A DNA stretch of 64,000 nucleotides from CAZSBB01 sp964605235 (lineage in GTDB: Bacteria; Planctomycetota; Phycisphaerae; Phycisphaerales; Phycisphaeraceae). Position numbers and translations under genes: made by a program. Under the pieces are notes generated by a model. The model was not told the origin of the DNA and searched no databases. It saw only the letters and a program-made list of their open reading frames with translations. The DNA lies in assembly GCA_964605235.1 (NCBI GenBank), contig CAZSBB010000023.1, positions 42,031 to 106,030 of the forward strand, given 5' to 3'. Shown here in pieces: positions 1 through 8,269 of the stretch; within the stretch, counting starts at the first letter, position 1; each line of letters opens with the position of its first letter.

Positions 1-3000
1 GCGGCAGCGCCAGCTTGAATTCGCCGCGCCCGGCGGTGGTGTGCAGGTTGAGCGTCTCGGCAGGATCGAGCACCCCGGCCGGCGGTTCCAGGCGCACATG
101 CACCACATGCCCACCCGGTTGGCCGGAGGAGGTCACCAGCTCCACCTGTGCCGTCAGCGCAGCGCCCGGCGCTGCGGTGGTTGGCGCCTGCAGATTCAAT
201 TGGTTGACGGCATAAGGCAGCAGCGCCAGCAACGTGGGGCGAACGGTTTCCAGCTCCAGCGTCACTTCCTTACCCGCGCCCAGATGGCGACCGGTGCGGA
301 CGTCGTAGACCTGCGCCGACTCGGGCAGCGCCAGTTGCGCCTGGCGATTGAGCCAGCGGTTTTTGCCGTGCTGGAAGTATTGCGCGGTCTGCAGCTCACC
401 ATCGAGCGTCTGGTCCGGGCCGGCCGCCCAGTAGTCGGGCGCAATGCCCAGCAGTTGCACGCCGTCAGGGGCGCGGAAGTGGTAGAGGTAAACCGGAGCG
501 GTGAAGTTGTCGACCGTCAGCAGCGGGCGCGGCGTCTGGGGGCTGTACTGCGCGAGCAGGCGCGTGGCGGAAGCCAGGTCGGGGTCGAACGCCAGCGTCA
601 CCACCTGCCCGCGTCCCAGCGTGTGCGTGGTCATGGCGGGCGTGGCGAAAAGGCTCTGGATGAAAGCCGGATGCTCATTGGCCTGCGCGCGGGCCGCAGC
701 GCCCAGCGTGGTGAAGGTTCCCGTCTGGGCAGCGCCCGCCAGCGACACGCCGAACACGCCGCTGGTGGCGCCGGTCAAGGCTGGAGCGCCGCTGGTCCAT
801 TCCACTTCCGTTGGTATTTCGCGGTGTTGTTCCAGCGCTTTGCTGCGGGCTTCCGCCTGCTCCGGCAAGGCGCCGGCCGCGGAAACACCCAACAGGCGGT
901 CCATCGTCGGCCCCGCCGCATCCGCGCCAGTCAGGGGCAGCACCGCCAGCAGCGTGCCGCCAGTGGTGACAAAGGCCCGCAGTCCAGCCGCTTCCTCGGC
1001 GGTCAGGTCCAACGCGGCCGGGCAGATCACCAGCCTGGCCGTCTGATCGCCGGTCAGCGCGCTGATGGTGGTGAAGCGGTACGGCAGGTTCATCTGGTTG
1101 AGCGCGCGGGCCCAGGCCTCCAGCCCTGCCGCCCCCGCGCGCCAGACGATGCGCACGCTGCCGGTCTCGCGGCGCAGCGCCAGCAACTGCTCGGCGATCC
1201 CCTGCTCCAGCCGGCGCACTTCCTCACTCCACCAGCGCGTTTCATGGGTGGTGGTCAGGTCCGGGTTCAGGATGGCGAAGTTGCCCGCCGAGTCGAAATA
1301 GGACACCCCGTCTTTCTCGTCAAAAAGCCAGAGCCAGGGCACCGTGCGCGAGTAGGGTTCGTGGTCAGCTTTGGGCGCGTAGTGGGTCCAACTGGTGAGA
1401 ATCGCATCATCGCGGCGGAAGGAGCGGAACAGGTCACGTTCCACGCCCAACCAGAGATTGGGGGTGTAGAGATGCTTGGGACTGTACATCTCCAGGAAGT
1501 CACAGGCCTGGAAAAAGCCGGGCACATCGTCATCACGGCTGAGCTTGACGCCGCAGTACCCGACCCGCGCCCCGGGGTCATGCTCATGAATGATCTGGGC
1601 GCCGCGGTTGCGCCAGTCGAGGTAATCGCTGGTGGTGGGTTCATCCGCCAGCGAGTAACCCAGCGGCGTGTAGCGCTGCACCTGGGCGACGTAAGCGCTT
1701 AATTGCTGTTCATCCTGCTCCCGGCTGTAGCGCTGCATATTGGTGAAACGATTAGGGGGCACCAGCACATTGGTCGGCACCAGCCGCAGGCCGTTCTCCG
1801 CCGCCATGCGGGCGACATCGGTGCGGCCTTTGCCGATCGGCGCATGCGCGGTGATGCCCAGGTCGCGCAGCAGTTGATAGCGGTGCCGTTCAATCCGTGA
1901 GCCGCGCTCGGTGCCCCAGACGATGACGTGGAAGCGATCCAAATCCTGCTGCCGATCCAGCCGCACATTCACCGGCAGCCGCTGTTCGTCTAGGATGGCC
2001 TGGTCTTGCACCAGCAGCAAGCGCAGGGAATAGGTGGTGAAGGAGGCGGTCCACGCGGGACAGGTGAGTTGGCCCGAGGTCGCCGGTGCTGATTGCCTGC
2101 TGACCAGCCGACCATCGGGGTCGTACACTTGAGCGACGACCTGAATGCCTTGGCCGGGGTCGCCTGTGAGTGCGAAGGTGATGGGCAATGCCGCGCCGGG
2201 GGTGAGCAGTTCCGCCGGCTGCACATCCTGGAGCTTGGCGGGAGCGACGCGGGTGGTCTTCAGTGCGCCAAACAGCGCGGACTGCCCTTCGCCCGTCATG
2301 CTCCAGATCACCAGCAGGTCGCCGGCGTAGGGCGTGGCGAGTGTCAGTTGCCCGCCTGATGCCCCGGCGGCGAGCGCGGCCTGCTGCTCCGCCACCACCT
2401 GCGCAAAGGGCGAGAGCACACGGCAGCGAAGCGTGGCGGCGCGGGGCAACGGGGTAGGCAGCTTCACTTCCAGCGTCAGGGATTCACCCGACGCAGTGAC
2501 GGCTGCGGTTGCTTCGCGGTCATCACCGACGGCCAGCTGAATCGCCCGCGCGACCATGGCGTAGCTATGTTCCGGAACCAACGGCTGATCGAAGTACGGG
2601 TCGGTCTGCGGCACAAACGCAGTGAAGAACGTGCAGTGGTTGTCAAAGCCCAGCAGATGATGAACCTGACCCTGGCCAAAGGCGTAGCGTTGCAGCGCCA
2701 GTTTGCCGCGGTAGTGAGATGGATCGGCCGGCAGACGGGCGGTGAGCGCGCCGGTCAAGTCGGTGGGCTTGGTCCACTTCCCGCCCTCCTCCTGCCACGG
2801 CGGTAAATCGTTGGGGCGTTTGCCGATGACCAGCATGGGCAGACCGGCGGCGACGGCTTGCTGGAGTTGATTCTTCGCTGCGTCAGACAGGTCGCCCCAC
2901 ACCCCGGTGGCGGCAATCACGATGAGCTGGCACTGGCCTGACGCCAGCGCGTCCGCCAAAAACGCTTCGTCGAACTGGTTCTTGTACGCATTGCCCGTCA

Positions 3001-3241
3001 CGGGCACCACGACGGCGTCGAGGAAGCTGAACCGCTGGGCGAGTTCCGCCGGCTCACGGGTGGCGAGGTTGTTCACCAGGCACAGCGCCCGCAGCGTCGG
3101 CGGTACGGACTGCACCCAGGGCACATGCGGGGTGACGATGCGTTCCTGGTAAGCCGATTGACTGAATGCCGGGATCGCCAGGCACGCGGTGATCACACCC
3201 ATCAGCCTCAGCACGCGCGCAAACATTCTTCGCTGCAACAT
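1..3241 (-). CDS. large secreted glycosidase-like protein (clan GH-A type), 3' end beyond window
   Basis: The reverse strand stays open from the ATG at 3241 through the left edge, giving about 1,080 codons without a stop, so the C-terminus is missing. The N-terminus reads as a signal peptide (hydrophobic stretch VITACLAIPAFS), so export is likely. About residues 30-160 look like a class-I glutamine-amidotransferase-like fold, followed by beta-rich segments, then a TIM-barrel-like part with SLADEP near residue 528, which recalls the acid/base region of clan GH-A enzymes such as GH42. A second amidotransferase-like segment (TARLVICPAALDLT, AFVTTGGTLLAVLPL) follows, as in beta-galactosidase trimerisation domains. 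An AGGA lies 4 bases before the ATG; a second ATG at 3227 is possible. It follows two pseudopilin genes after 60 bases and probably shares their transcript. The exact family and substrate are not recognised. Confidence 0.72.
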   Translation of the reverse strand, partial: MLQRRMFARVLRLMGVITACLAIPAFSQSAYQERIVTPHVPWVQSVPPTLRALCLVNNLATREPAELAQRFSFLDAVVVPVTGNAYKNQFDEAFLADALASGQCQLIVIAATGVWGDLSDAAKNQLQQAVAAGLPMLVIGKRPNDLPPWQEEGGKWTKPTDLTGALTARLPADPSHYRGKLALQRYAFGQGQVHHLLGFDNHCTFFTAFVPQTDPYFDQPLVPEHSYAMVARAIQLAVGDDREATAAVTASGESLTLEVKLPTPLPRAATLRCRVLSPFAQVVAEQQAALAAGASGGQLTLATPYAGDLLVIWSMTGEGQSALFGALKTTRVAPAKLQDVQPAELLTPGAALPITFALTGDPGQGIQVVAQVYDPDGRLVSRQSAPATSGQLTCPAWTASFTTYSLRLLLVQDQAILDEQRLPVNVRLDRQQDLDRFHVIVWGTERGSRIERHRYQLLRDLGITAHAPIGKGRTDVARMAAENGLRLVPTNVLVPPNRFTNMQRYSREQDEQQLSAYVAQVQRYTPLGYSLADEPTTSDYLDWRNRGAQIIHEHDPGARVGYCGVKLSRDDDVPGFFQACDFLEMYSPKHLYTPNLWLGVERDLFRSFRRDDAILTSWTHYAPKADHEPYSRTVPWLWLFDEKDGVSYFDSAGNFAILNPDLTTTHETRWWSEEVRRLEQGIAEQLLALRRETGSVRIVWRAGAAGLEAWARALNQMNLPYRFTTISALTGDQTARLVICPAALDLTAEEAAGLRAFVTTGGTLLAVLPLTGADAAGPTMDRLLGVSAAGALPEQAEARSKALEQHREIPTEVEWTSGAPALTGATSGVFGVSLAGAAQTGTFTTLGAAARAQANEHPAFIQSLFATPAMTTHTLGRGQVVTLAFDPDLASATRLLAQYSPQTPRPLLTVDNFTAPVYLYHFRAPDGVQLLGIAPDYWAAGPDQTLDGELQTAQYFQHGKNRWLNRQAQLALPESAQVYDVRTGRHLGAGKEVTLELETVRPTLLALLPYAVNQLNLQAPTTAAPGAALTAQVELVTSSGQPGGHVVHVRLEPPAGVLDPAETLNLHTTAGRGEFKLALP

Positions 3242-3301
3242 GGAATCCTGGTCGGCCGAGTTCACGCCCGGCGCCATCCTGAAAAAAGGGGAGAAAAACG
3301 C

Positions 3302-4150
3302 TCAACGCGGGAAAGGCGGGCGGCGGATGCGCGCCAGATACCAGGTCGGGTAGGTCGCACTGGGGCCCGTATTGTTGCGGCCGGCGTAGTCGCCGATGAA
3401 ATAGCGATCCGACTTCTGGCTGGCGCCGCTGCCGTCGGCGAACAGCACATTCATCTGCGGGTGATCGACGTCGCCATGATTGACCGGCGGCTCGGCGTGC
3501 ACCGTCCCGTTGGCGTTGGCGTCCTTGTACCAGGCTTCAAAACCATCGGCGACGGCTTCGTCAAACATCACGGGATAGCCCGAAGGACTTTCCGCCTTGC
3601 CCAGATCAATGCAGTTGGTGCGCTTGTAGTTCCCCGGCCCGTAAATGGACTCGATCTCCAGCGACGTGGGCGCCGTGGAGCGCACCGTCTGATTGCTGCC
3701 GTTCCCGGTGTACTTGCTGTAGTACTCCGCGACGAACTGGCCGGGGATATAGGACACGGTGGACACGCGCCCGCCGTTGTCGATGTTCTTGTTGGGGCAG
3801 CGCAATACGCCCTGAAATACCACCGGATCATGGGTGGGCGCGTTGAGGTATTGCTGGGCGAACTTCTGGAACAGGGCGTATTTGCTGTAGAACTTGGGGC
3901 TCCACGCCTGCGAACCCACCGCCGGGTCCTGACAGATGGGCACGACGCCCAGATTGTCAGTGGCGTACGCGGCGGCGCCGATGCCGACTTGCTTGAGGTT
4001 GGTCAGACAGGACGCCATGCGGGCGGCTTCACGGGCTTTCGCCAACGCGGGCAGCAGAATGGCGATGAGCAGCGCGATGATGCTGATCACCACCAGCAAT
4101 TCGATCAGGGTGAATCCGCGGCCGGAGCGAAAACGGGCTGCGCGTTTCAT
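3302..4150 (-). CDS. pseudopilin-like protein, prepilin N-terminal domain with H-X-DG tail
   Basis: This 282-residue protein starts at the ATG at 4150, which has AGGAGA about 8 bases upstream; earlier in-frame starts lack this site. A short basic leader (MKRAARFRSGRG) precedes FTLIELLVVISIIALL, the class III prepilin cleavage site and hydrophobic helix, followed by LPALAKAREAARMASCLTNLKQVG. Near the C-terminus HPQMNVLFADG matches the H-X(8-9)-DG tail of planctomycete and Lentisphaera pseudopilin families. Such proteins are cleaved by prepilin peptidase and held in the inner membrane or a pilus-like fibre; the function of these expanded families is not established. It sits 66 bases after a second pseudopilin and 60 before a large secreted glycosidase-like gene. 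Confidence 0.9.
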   Translation of the reverse strand: MKRAARFRSGRGFTLIELLVVISIIALLIAILLPALAKAREAARMASCLTNLKQVGIGAAAYATDNLGVVPICQDPAVGSQAWSPKFYSKYALFQKFAQQYLNAPTHDPVVFQGVLRCPNKNIDNGGRVSTVSYIPGQFVAEYYSKYTGNGSNQTVRSTAPTSLEIESIYGPGNYKRTNCIDLGKAESPSGYPVMFDEAVADGFEAWYKDANANGTVHAEPPVNHGDVDHPQMNVLFADGSGASQKSDRYFIGDYAGRNNTGPSATYPTWYLARIRRPPFPR

Positions 4151-4216
4151 GCCGAATCTCCTGCACTGTGCGGCCGCGTTCATGCACACGTTCGCGGGTC
4201 GACCAGCGGACAGCGC

Positions 4217-5074
4217 TCAGTTGTAGTAGTCCAGGTTGCGCAGCCGCACATAAGGCATGTACCACTGGGCGGCGGAAGGGTGACCCGACGCCCAATCCGC
4301 ATCATTGGCTTGATTGGCGACGGAACCATCGAGATACAGGGCATTGAGGCTGCTGCGGTGATTGCTGGTGAAGGTGGTGTTGTAAAGAATGTAGATCGAC
4401 TGATCGAAGAACAGCGGCCAGGCGCTGGGCGACTTGGCCTGGTCGGGGTAGATGCCCAGTTTGCTGGTCATGGGCGAAGGCAACGCGGCACTGTCGGACC
4501 AGCGGGTGCGGCCGCGGTAGCCGTAGATGTAGTAGCCCTCCCAGGCCTGCGCGGTGGTCATGCCACTCATGAGCTGCGGAGCGCCGGAGCCATTGTTCTC
4601 ACCAAACCGATGGGCGTTCCAGTCGCCGATGAAAGCCCCGGACATGTAGGAGACATCGTGGTAGCCGAGGTTGCCGCTGACCGGCTTGCCGGGACATTCG
4701 AGGATGCTGCGTGTGCCTTTGGTCCAACTGACGCCGTAGACGCCGTTGATGCGCAGATAGCCGCTGGCGAAGGCTTCGAACTCGCGGGCGAGTTGGCCGC
4801 TGCTGTGGTTGGAGGTGTAGGAGAGCTGCCAGGCGTAGGTGTTGCCGCTCATGATGCGGCCGATGGGCACGCTCTTGAAGTCGATGTTGTAGCTGAACGC
4901 CGCGACGCCGAACTGGCGCAGGTTGGACCCGCACGCCGCCATGCGGGCGGCGTCGCGCGCCCCCGACAACGCCGGCAGCAGGATGGAGATGAGCAGCGCG
5001 ATGATGCTGACCACCACCAGCAATTCGATGAGCGTAAAGCCAGGACTACTGGGGCGAACACGCGTCAGGTTCAT
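4217..5074 (-). CDS. pseudopilin-like protein, prepilin N-terminal domain with H-X9-DG tail
   Basis: This 285-residue protein begins MNLTRVRPSSPG and then FTLIELLVVVSIIALLISILLP, a class III signal with Glu at +5 of the mature protein. The conserved segment GARDAARMAACGSNLRQFG follows. The tail holds HRSSLNALYLDG, an exact H-X9-DG. AAGGAG lies 8 bases upstream of the ATG. The first 60 residues resemble the next gene (3302-4150) closely, but the middle differs, as expected for related pseudopilins with different surface domains. It lies 48 bases after the GntR/LacI regulator gene in the same direction, so the regulator and both pseudopilins are probably co-transcribed. Confidence 0.9.
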   Translation of the reverse strand: MNLTRVRPSSPGFTLIELLVVVSIIALLISILLPALSGARDAARMAACGSNLRQFGVAAFSYNIDFKSVPIGRIMSGNTYAWQLSYTSNHSSGQLAREFEAFASGYLRINGVYGVSWTKGTRSILECPGKPVSGNLGYHDVSYMSGAFIGDWNAHRFGENNGSGAPQLMSGMTTAQAWEGYYIYGYRGRTRWSDSAALPSPMTSKLGIYPDQAKSPSAWPLFFDQSIYILYNTTFTSNHRSSLNALYLDGSVANQANDADWASGHPSAAQWYMPYVRLRNLDYYN

Positions 5075-5122
5075 ATCCTGGACTCCTTGGTCATCCGGGC
5101 CGACGCCCAGTGACAGCTGTGG

Positions 5123-6244
5123 TTAGCGCGGTCGAACCGATGCCGCCAGATCCATCCCGCGCGCCGGCCGGGTGGACTGGTCGTCCGCGCTGACTGCAAA
5201 AGCAATGGTGCGGCCGCGGCTCAAGCGCTCGCCCTGAAGCTGCGCCAGCACCAGATCCACCGATGCCTGAGCCGCCTGGTCACCGTCGTGCACAACGTGA
5301 ATCACCGGCAAACCCAGCGGCATCAGGTTGCCCCGACTGCTCATGACGGCAATGGTGAGTTCGGGCCCGCCATGCCGCGCCTCCTGCAACAAGGCCCGGG
5401 TGGCGCCGCGGGCGAGGATGTCGTCGAGAATCATCAGGCCGTCGCCCGACGCCAGCACGTCGGCGGCACGTTCCCGGAGCGCCAGGTAGCCCATGTGCTC
5501 CACTTCCATCATCCGTCGCCCGCTGGGCGTGGGCAGCGTGATGACGTTCAGCTTCCGGAACAAACCCGCCAGCCGCCGCAGGTGTTCACCGAAACCCAGC
5601 ACGGCGATGCGTCGGCAGCCGCGTTGTTTGAGTTCCTCAAGTCCCAGGCGCACGCCCTGGGGATAGTCGATGCGCACGCCATGCGGCTCATCCTGCCAGT
5701 GCACCAGATGGGCGTGCGGCAGCTGCTGATCCGTGGCGTAGCGCAGCAGGCGATGCTTGGGAAACTCGCAGCCGATGAAGATGAAGCCGGCGTAACGCAG
5801 CGCCGCTTCGTCGGTCATGTAAGGTTCGGAATCGCCCGGGCGAATGTGGCTGAGCCACGCCGGCTCGATCACCACCCCCGCCGCCTGCCCCGCCTGATGA
5901 CACGCCAGCAGGAACTGGGTGTAGTACGGGCTGATGTCGCCGTCGAACACATCCAGGCCGCAAACCCACAGGATTCTGCGCTCCCGCACCGCCCCGGGCG
6001 CGACAAACGTGCCGCGCCCCTGCTGCTTGATCAGCAAGCCTTCCTGCACCAACAAATCCTGGGTTTTACGGATGGTCCCCACGCTGACCTGGTACTGCTG
6101 GGCCAGGTCTTTCTCCGTGCCGATGCGGGTGGCGGGCGTCAGCTCGCCGCGCGTGATGCGTCGCTTCAGGTCCAGGTAAATGGAGCGGTAGAGCAGACTC
6201 CCCCCCAGTTGTGGACTCGACGGCGACCCGGGTGTAATATTCAT
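5123..6244 (-). CDS. GntR-type winged helix fused to LacI-type sensor domain
   Basis: This 373-residue protein is a one-component transcription factor. Residues about 18-85 form a GntR winged helix (LLYRSIYLDLKRRITRGELT, IGTEKDLAQQYQVSVGTIRKT, KQQGRGTFVAPG). The rest resembles a LacI/periplasmic-binding-protein sensor: ILWVCGLDVF, a DYPQGVRLGLEELKQRGCRRIAVLGFG segment at the subunit interface, and DGLMILDDILARGATRAL. This is the AraR-like arrangement, whose members usually bind a sugar and leave DNA. The 15-base palindrome at 6246-6260 ends one base before the start codon, which suggests self-regulation. The gene leads the pseudopilin and glycosidase-like operon and is divergent from two sulfatase genes. 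The effector is unknown. Confidence 0.88.
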   Translation of the reverse strand: MNITPGSPSSPQLGGSLLYRSIYLDLKRRITRGELTPATRIGTEKDLAQQYQVSVGTIRKTQDLLVQEGLLIKQQGRGTFVAPGAVRERRILWVCGLDVFDGDISPYYTQFLLACHQAGQAAGVVIEPAWLSHIRPGDSEPYMTDEAALRYAGFIFIGCEFPKHRLLRYATDQQLPHAHLVHWQDEPHGVRIDYPQGVRLGLEELKQRGCRRIAVLGFGEHLRRLAGLFRKLNVITLPTPSGRRMMEVEHMGYLALRERAADVLASGDGLMILDDILARGATRALLQEARHGGPELTIAVMSSRGNLMPLGLPVIHVVHDGDQAAQASVDLVLAQLQGERLSRGRTIAFAVSADDQSTRPARGMDLAASVRPR

Positions 6245-6245
6245 A

Positions 6246-6260
6246 CATATACTCTATATG
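6246..6260. promoter_or_regulatory. perfect palindrome, candidate operator of the adjacent GntR/LacI regulator
   Basis: The sequence CATATA-CTC-TATATG has 6-base perfect arms around a 3-base centre. It lies between the divergent regulator (ATG at 6244) and sulfatase (ATG at 6347). It is the most AT-rich spot in this 102-base gap and overlaps the regulator's ribosome-binding region. Similar TCTATATG sequence recurs upstream of the third regulator near 33690. Confidence 0.55.
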
Positions 6261-6346
6261 ACTTGTTTCTTGTGGTCAATGACTTTTTTCAACCCCAGCA
6301 CGCTGACGCGGCTTATCATGCAGCCGGCAGCGGCAACGAGACGAAC

Positions 6347-8254
6347 ATGCCCGGTCGGCCCAACATTCTGTTCATCACCGCGGAAGACATGTGCCCGCAT
6401 CTGGGTTGCTATGGCGATCCCAACGCGCTTTCGCCCCACCTTGACCGCTTTGCCGCCCAGGGCGTGTGCTTCACCAACACCTTCTCGGTGCATCCCTGCT
6501 GTTCGCCCAGCCGCTCGTGCCTGGCGACCGGCGTGTACCCGACGCAACTGGGGACCTTTCAGCACCGCGCCCGCATGTGGGTCGATCCGCAGCAGGTTCG
6601 CTGCATGACCGCGTTGCTGCGCGAGGCGGGCTACTACACCTTCAACGGCATGCAGGGCGGCGCGTACAAAACGGACTACAACTTTGAGCCCCGGGACCAG
6701 CCGTGGGACGCCGTTCGCTCACAGCAAATCCAATGGCGGCAGCGCCAGCCGGACCAGCCGTTCTTTGGTCAGGTGAATCTGTTCCGCACGCATCAGAGCC
6801 AATACGGCCGGCGTCAGGTGGGTGAGGCCGACCCACATCGCACCCACGACCCGGCGCGCATCGTGCTGCCCCCCTACCACCCCGATACGCCGGCGGTCCG
6901 GGAAATCTGGGCGGAATATCACGACCGCATCACCGAGATGGACCAGCAGTTCGCCCACCTGCTGGACCTGCTGCGCGCCGACGGCCTGGAAGAGAACACC
7001 ATCGTCATCTTCCTGGGCGACAACGGCATGGGCATTCCCGCGGGTAAAATCTGGCTGTGGGAACAGGGCCTGCACGTGCCGCTGCTGGTGCGCGTGCCGG
7101 AGTCGCTGCGCGATTGCCTGCCGGCCTCCGTCGGCGCGCGCTGCACGGACCTGGTGAGTTTTCTCGACTTCGCCCCGACCGTGTTGTCGTTGTGCGGCGT
7201 GGAGATACCGCACTACATGCCGGGCCGGGTGTTCCTGGGACCAAACCGCTCCCGTGCGCCGCGCACCTGCTGTTTTGCCGCCCGGGATTTTCATGACGGC
7301 GCGGACTTCGACACCTCCCGGGCAGCGCGCGACCAGCGGTTTCACTACCTCCGCAATTTCATGCCGCACCAGGGCTGGGATGCGATTCTTTACAGTTGGA
7401 GCCGGGCCCCGTACATGCTCAAGGAATGGCTGGCGCAGGCCCAGGCGGGCGCGCTTGATGCCCGCACCCGGCAGGCGTGTTTCTTCAGCACCAGCAAACC
7501 CGCCGAGGAGTTGTACGACATCGAGTCGGACCCCGGCTGCATGCACAACCTCGCGGACGACCCCGCGCATCACGCCACGCTGCTGCGGATGCGCGCACAG
7601 TGCCGCCAGTGGATGATCGACACAGGCGACCTGGGGCTGTTGTCCCAGTATGAACTCTACCAACGTGCCGGGCAGGCCGGGACGCCGTACCAGTTGGCGA
7701 CTGATCAGCGTCTCAATCCCGTGGCGGAATTGCTCCAGGCCGCGGAGGTGGCGAACGCCATGAATCCGGAGCATCTGCCTGAGCTATTGCGACTGCTGAC
7801 CCACGACGATGCCGCGCTGCGGCGTTGGGGCGCCATCGGCCTGCTCGCGCTGGGCGCGCACGCCCGACCTGCCGTGGATCGCCTGTTGGGCGCGCTGGGC
7901 GATCCATCGCCTGATGTGCAGATGCTCGCCGGCGAGGCGCTGTGCGGGCTGGGCCGGCATGCCCCCGCGCTCGATGTTTTGCGGCAACTGCTGCATTTCC
8001 CCGACGCCATCATTCGCTCCGAAACGCTGTTGGCGCTGGTGCGCATCGGCGAGCCCGCCCGCGCACTGCTCCCGGAACTGGAAGCCGCCATGGCGCCCTG
8101 CCTGCATGATGACATTGCCTCGCACAACAACATCCACACCCACGCGCGCCTGTTGCAGGCTTGCCTGGGCGGGCCATGCGACGATGATGGTTCGATGATC
8201 GACTACCCCGCCACGCGGGTGCGCGAGTGCGTCAGACCAGTTCGGCAACAGTGA
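6347..8254 (+). CDS. sulfatase with C-terminal HEAT-like repeats
   Basis: This 635-residue formylglycine-dependent sulfatase starts MPGRPNILFITAEDM, the usual first strand carrying metal-binding acids. The modification site is C52-S-P-S-R within HPCCSPSRSCLATG, where C52 would be converted to formylglycine. Further along are FLGDNGMGIPAGK and the sulfatase tail (LYDIESDPGCMHNLADDP). From about residue 475 to 590 the chain turns into short helical repeats (LLRLLTHDDAALRRWGAIGLLALG, LGDPSPDVQMLAGEALCGLG, FPDAIIRSETLLALVRIG) typical of HEAT motifs, an added module that may bind protein or glycan. There is no signal peptide, so it probably acts in the cytoplasm. The frame stays open far upstream, but this is the first start that fits the family. 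The next gene, 15 bases on, is another sulfatase. Confidence 0.92.
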   Translation: MPGRPNILFITAEDMCPHLGCYGDPNALSPHLDRFAAQGVCFTNTFSVHPCCSPSRSCLATGVYPTQLGTFQHRARMWVDPQQVRCMTALLREAGYYTFNGMQGGAYKTDYNFEPRDQPWDAVRSQQIQWRQRQPDQPFFGQVNLFRTHQSQYGRRQVGEADPHRTHDPARIVLPPYHPDTPAVREIWAEYHDRITEMDQQFAHLLDLLRADGLEENTIVIFLGDNGMGIPAGKIWLWEQGLHVPLLVRVPESLRDCLPASVGARCTDLVSFLDFAPTVLSLCGVEIPHYMPGRVFLGPNRSRAPRTCCFAARDFHDGADFDTSRAARDQRFHYLRNFMPHQGWDAILYSWSRAPYMLKEWLAQAQAGALDARTRQACFFSTSKPAEELYDIESDPGCMHNLADDPAHHATLLRMRAQCRQWMIDTGDLGLLSQYELYQRAGQAGTPYQLATDQRLNPVAELLQAAEVANAMNPEHLPELLRLLTHDDAALRRWGAIGLLALGAHARPAVDRLLGALGDPSPDVQMLAGEALCGLGRHAPALDVLRQLLHFPDAIIRSETLLALVRIGEPARALLPELEAAMAPCLHDDIASHNNIHTHARLLQACLGGPCDDDGSMIDYPATRVRECVRPVRQQ

Positions 8255-8269
8255 CCATACTTCCCCGCC

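Noticed and set aside
41..1702. Plus-strand open frame of 553 codons
   Set aside because: It is antisense to the secreted glycosidase-like gene, has a His/Arg/Gln-rich composition without domains, and no ribosome-binding site. High GC keeps antisense frames open.
3125..5113. Plus-strand open frame of 662 codons
   Set aside because: It lies antisense to two clear pseudopilin genes and contains no recognisable motif.
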